Assembly: GCA_002389705.1 (NCBI GenBank)
Contig: DGQJ01000080.1
Location: forward strand, 1,029 to 11,197
DNA length: 10,169 bases
Direction: 5' to 3'
Source: Bacteroidales bacterium UBA4417
Lineage (GTDB): Bacteria; Bacteroidota; Bacteroidia; Bacteroidales; UBA4417
Numbering within the stretch: the stretch's first letter is position 1; the number at the start of each line of letters is the position of its first letter. Below the pieces are notes generated by a model that saw nothing but the letters and a program-made list of their open reading frames with translations, did not search any database and had not been told where the DNA came from. A program made the translations under genes and the position numbers. Shown here piece after piece: positions 8,824 to 10,169 of the stretch.

Positions 8824-8875
8824 ACGGCTCTATAACTGTATTGGACTGGATTATGCTTTTACAGATTCTTGCCTG

Positions 8876-10169
8876 CTATTCTTCATTTACGGATTTAATA
8901 ACTGCTTCAAGCATTTCGTCAGTTAATTTTCCTTCCGACATCAGTACAAATTTATAAACTGGCATATCCTGAATGTACAACATCATCGAGTTTATTGCTT
9001 TTTGAGTTTCTTCATCCACAGGCGCATTGGGGTCAGCTTTCATGGAGTTGTACAACTGGCCGATGATCTGATCGTAAAAAGCTTTTCCTTTCGGGTTTTT
9101 TGAAAATTCAACGAGCAGTGAATTTCGGGTTAATTTGGGGTAATGAACCCGGGTAGTTGTAACGCTAACGGTTTTTACCAGGGGCAGGTTTACGGATGAT
9201 CCGCCAGCAAGTATGTCGAAATTGCCCGGATTAATAACCCAGTCGTGTACAGCGGCATCATAAAAGGCGAAATCGCGGAAGCCCAGTTCGAATTTAACAG
9301 TTTTTTCTTCGCCGGGTTTCAGGGCAATTTTTGCAAAATGCTTGAGTTCCTTCACCGGGCGAAGCACTTCCGTTCCGTGGTCGTGAACATAAAGCTGGAC
9401 AATTTCCTTGCCTTCGGTTTTCCCCGTGTTTTTAATACACACCTCAACAGTAAGGATTTCGTTATCTTTAATTGAGGCCGCACTGGTCTTCATGTTGGTG
9501 TAAGCAAACGTGGTATAGCTTAATCCATAGCCAAAAGGGAACAAGGGTGTTACTTTTTTCTTGTCGTAATATCGGTATCCTATAAAGAGGCCTTCGCCGT
9601 AGAGCGTTTCGTGGTTTTGTCCCGGGAAGTTCAGAAAAGATGGGTTGTCTACAAGGCGCATTGGAAAAGTTTCGGATAACTTACCCGAAGGATTCACTTT
9701 ACCGCTAAGCACATCGGCAATGGCGCCTCCCCCGGCCTGTCCGCCCAGGTAGCATTCGAGTATGGCTGCAGGCTTTGCCACCCAGGGCATACTTATAGCT
9801 GAGCCGTTTTGCAGTACTACAATCGTGTTTGGATTGGCCTTTGTAACAGCCTCAATAAGTTTATTATGGCTGGCCGGCATTGAAATGTCTTTACGATCAG
9901 CACCTTCCATTTCGTAACTGTCGGGTAACCCGGCAAATAATATGACAATGTTCGATTGTTTTGCCAGCTGAACAGCTTCGGCAACCCGTTTGTCGCTGAG
10001 GGATCCATCATTGGTATAACCTTCGCAATATGTAAATGTTACGCCGGGCTTCTTTAATTTATTCAGTTCGTCCCATGCATTCGAAAGCTCAGTGGTTTTA
10101 ACCTGCGAACTCCCGGCTCCCTGGTAGCGGGGTGTTTTCGCGAAACTGCCTATAACGGCTATTTTCGCG
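8876..10169 (-). CDS. Glycoside hydrolase family 3 enzyme (beta-glucosidase-like), C-terminal part
   Basis: The reading frame is open to the right edge, giving the last 430 residues of a longer protein. GH3 enzymes release sugars from non-reducing ends of beta-glucosides, xylosides and related glycans. Seen here: the start of the GH3 C-terminal alpha/beta sandwich (KIAVIGSFAKTPRYQGAGSS; QGAGSSQV at 10100-10123); an EGADRKDISMP segment near 9880-9907, whose Glu is a candidate acid/base by analogy with EGxDR motifs of other GH3 enzymes; and FGYGLSYTTF at 9506-9535, which leads into the fibronectin-III-like domain (about 9180-9480). About 100 further residues follow (8879-9180), a helical extension present only in some GH3 members. 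The N-terminal barrel with the catalytic Asp nucleophile and any signal peptide lie outside the window, so substrate and location cannot be judged. An ATG at 9910 is internal, not the start. The gene converges on the giant gene and has its own terminator. Confidence 0.93.
   Translation of the reverse strand, partial: AKIAVIGSFAKTPRYQGAGSSQVKTTELSNAWDELNKLKKPGVTFTYCEGYTNDGSLSDKRVAEAVQLAKQSNIVILFAGLPDSYEMEGADRKDISMPASHNKLIEAVTKANPNTIVVLQNGSAISMPWVAKPAAILECYLGGQAGGGAIADVLSGKVNPSGKLSETFPMRLVDNPSFLNFPGQNHETLYGEGLFIGYRYYDKKKVTPLFPFGYGLSYTTFAYTNMKTSAASIKDNEILTVEVCIKNTGKTEGKEIVQLYVHDHGTEVLRPVKELKHFAKIALKPGEEKTVKFELGFRDFAFYDAAVHDWVINPGNFDILAGGSSVNLPLVKTVSVTTTRVHYPKLTRNSLLVEFSKNPKGKAFYDQIIGQLYNSMKADPNAPVDEETQKAINSMMLYIQDMPVYKFVLMSEGKLTDEMLEAVIKSVNEE

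Noticed and set aside
8876..9910. Reading the GH3 gene as a complete 344-residue protein starting at the ATG at 9910
   Set aside because: The frame stays open upstream to the window edge and encodes typical GH3 sequence (QGAGSS and neighbours), so this Met is internal.

Overview
The window looks like chromosomal DNA of a Bacteroidota species, probably of the Bacteroidales/Marinilabiliales type. The evidence is moderate GC with AT-rich intergenic DNA, TAnnTTTG-type -7 promoter boxes, start codons without a Shine-Dalgarno sequence, and a GH3 glycosidase of the kind common in polysaccharide degraders. The assignment rests on these features, not on a search.

Layout: (1) 1-1470, minus strand: complete cysteinyl-tRNA synthetase gene cysS, with all zinc ligands and both class I signature motifs. 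(2) 1471-2021: a divergent intergenic region of about 550 bp. It has a Bacteroidota -7 box facing each flanking gene, short palindromes and an imperfect repeat; no RNA gene or convincing small protein was seen. (3) 2022-8702, plus strand: one uninterrupted gene for a 2226-residue soluble protein. Its middle holds a fold-type-I PLP aminotransferase-like core with the expected PLP-binding residues. Its C-terminal third holds an HPr-kinase/PEPCK-like P-loop domain. The long N-terminal and central segments are mainly helical and unrecognised. (4) 8703-8875: convergent intergenic region with one rho-independent terminator for each strand. (5) 8876 to the right edge, minus strand: the C-terminal part of a glycoside hydrolase family 3 enzyme whose N-terminal catalytic barrel lies outside the window.

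The genes do not form an operon: cysS and the giant gene diverge, and the giant gene and the GH3 gene converge, each with its own terminator. The giant gene therefore appears to be a stand-alone transcription unit and its neighbours say little about its role. cysS is housekeeping and the GH3 enzyme is for glycan breakdown. The most interesting object is the giant protein, which joins a PLP enzyme core to a kinase-like domain in one chain. I do not know a characterised protein of this architecture, and I assign it no substrate.
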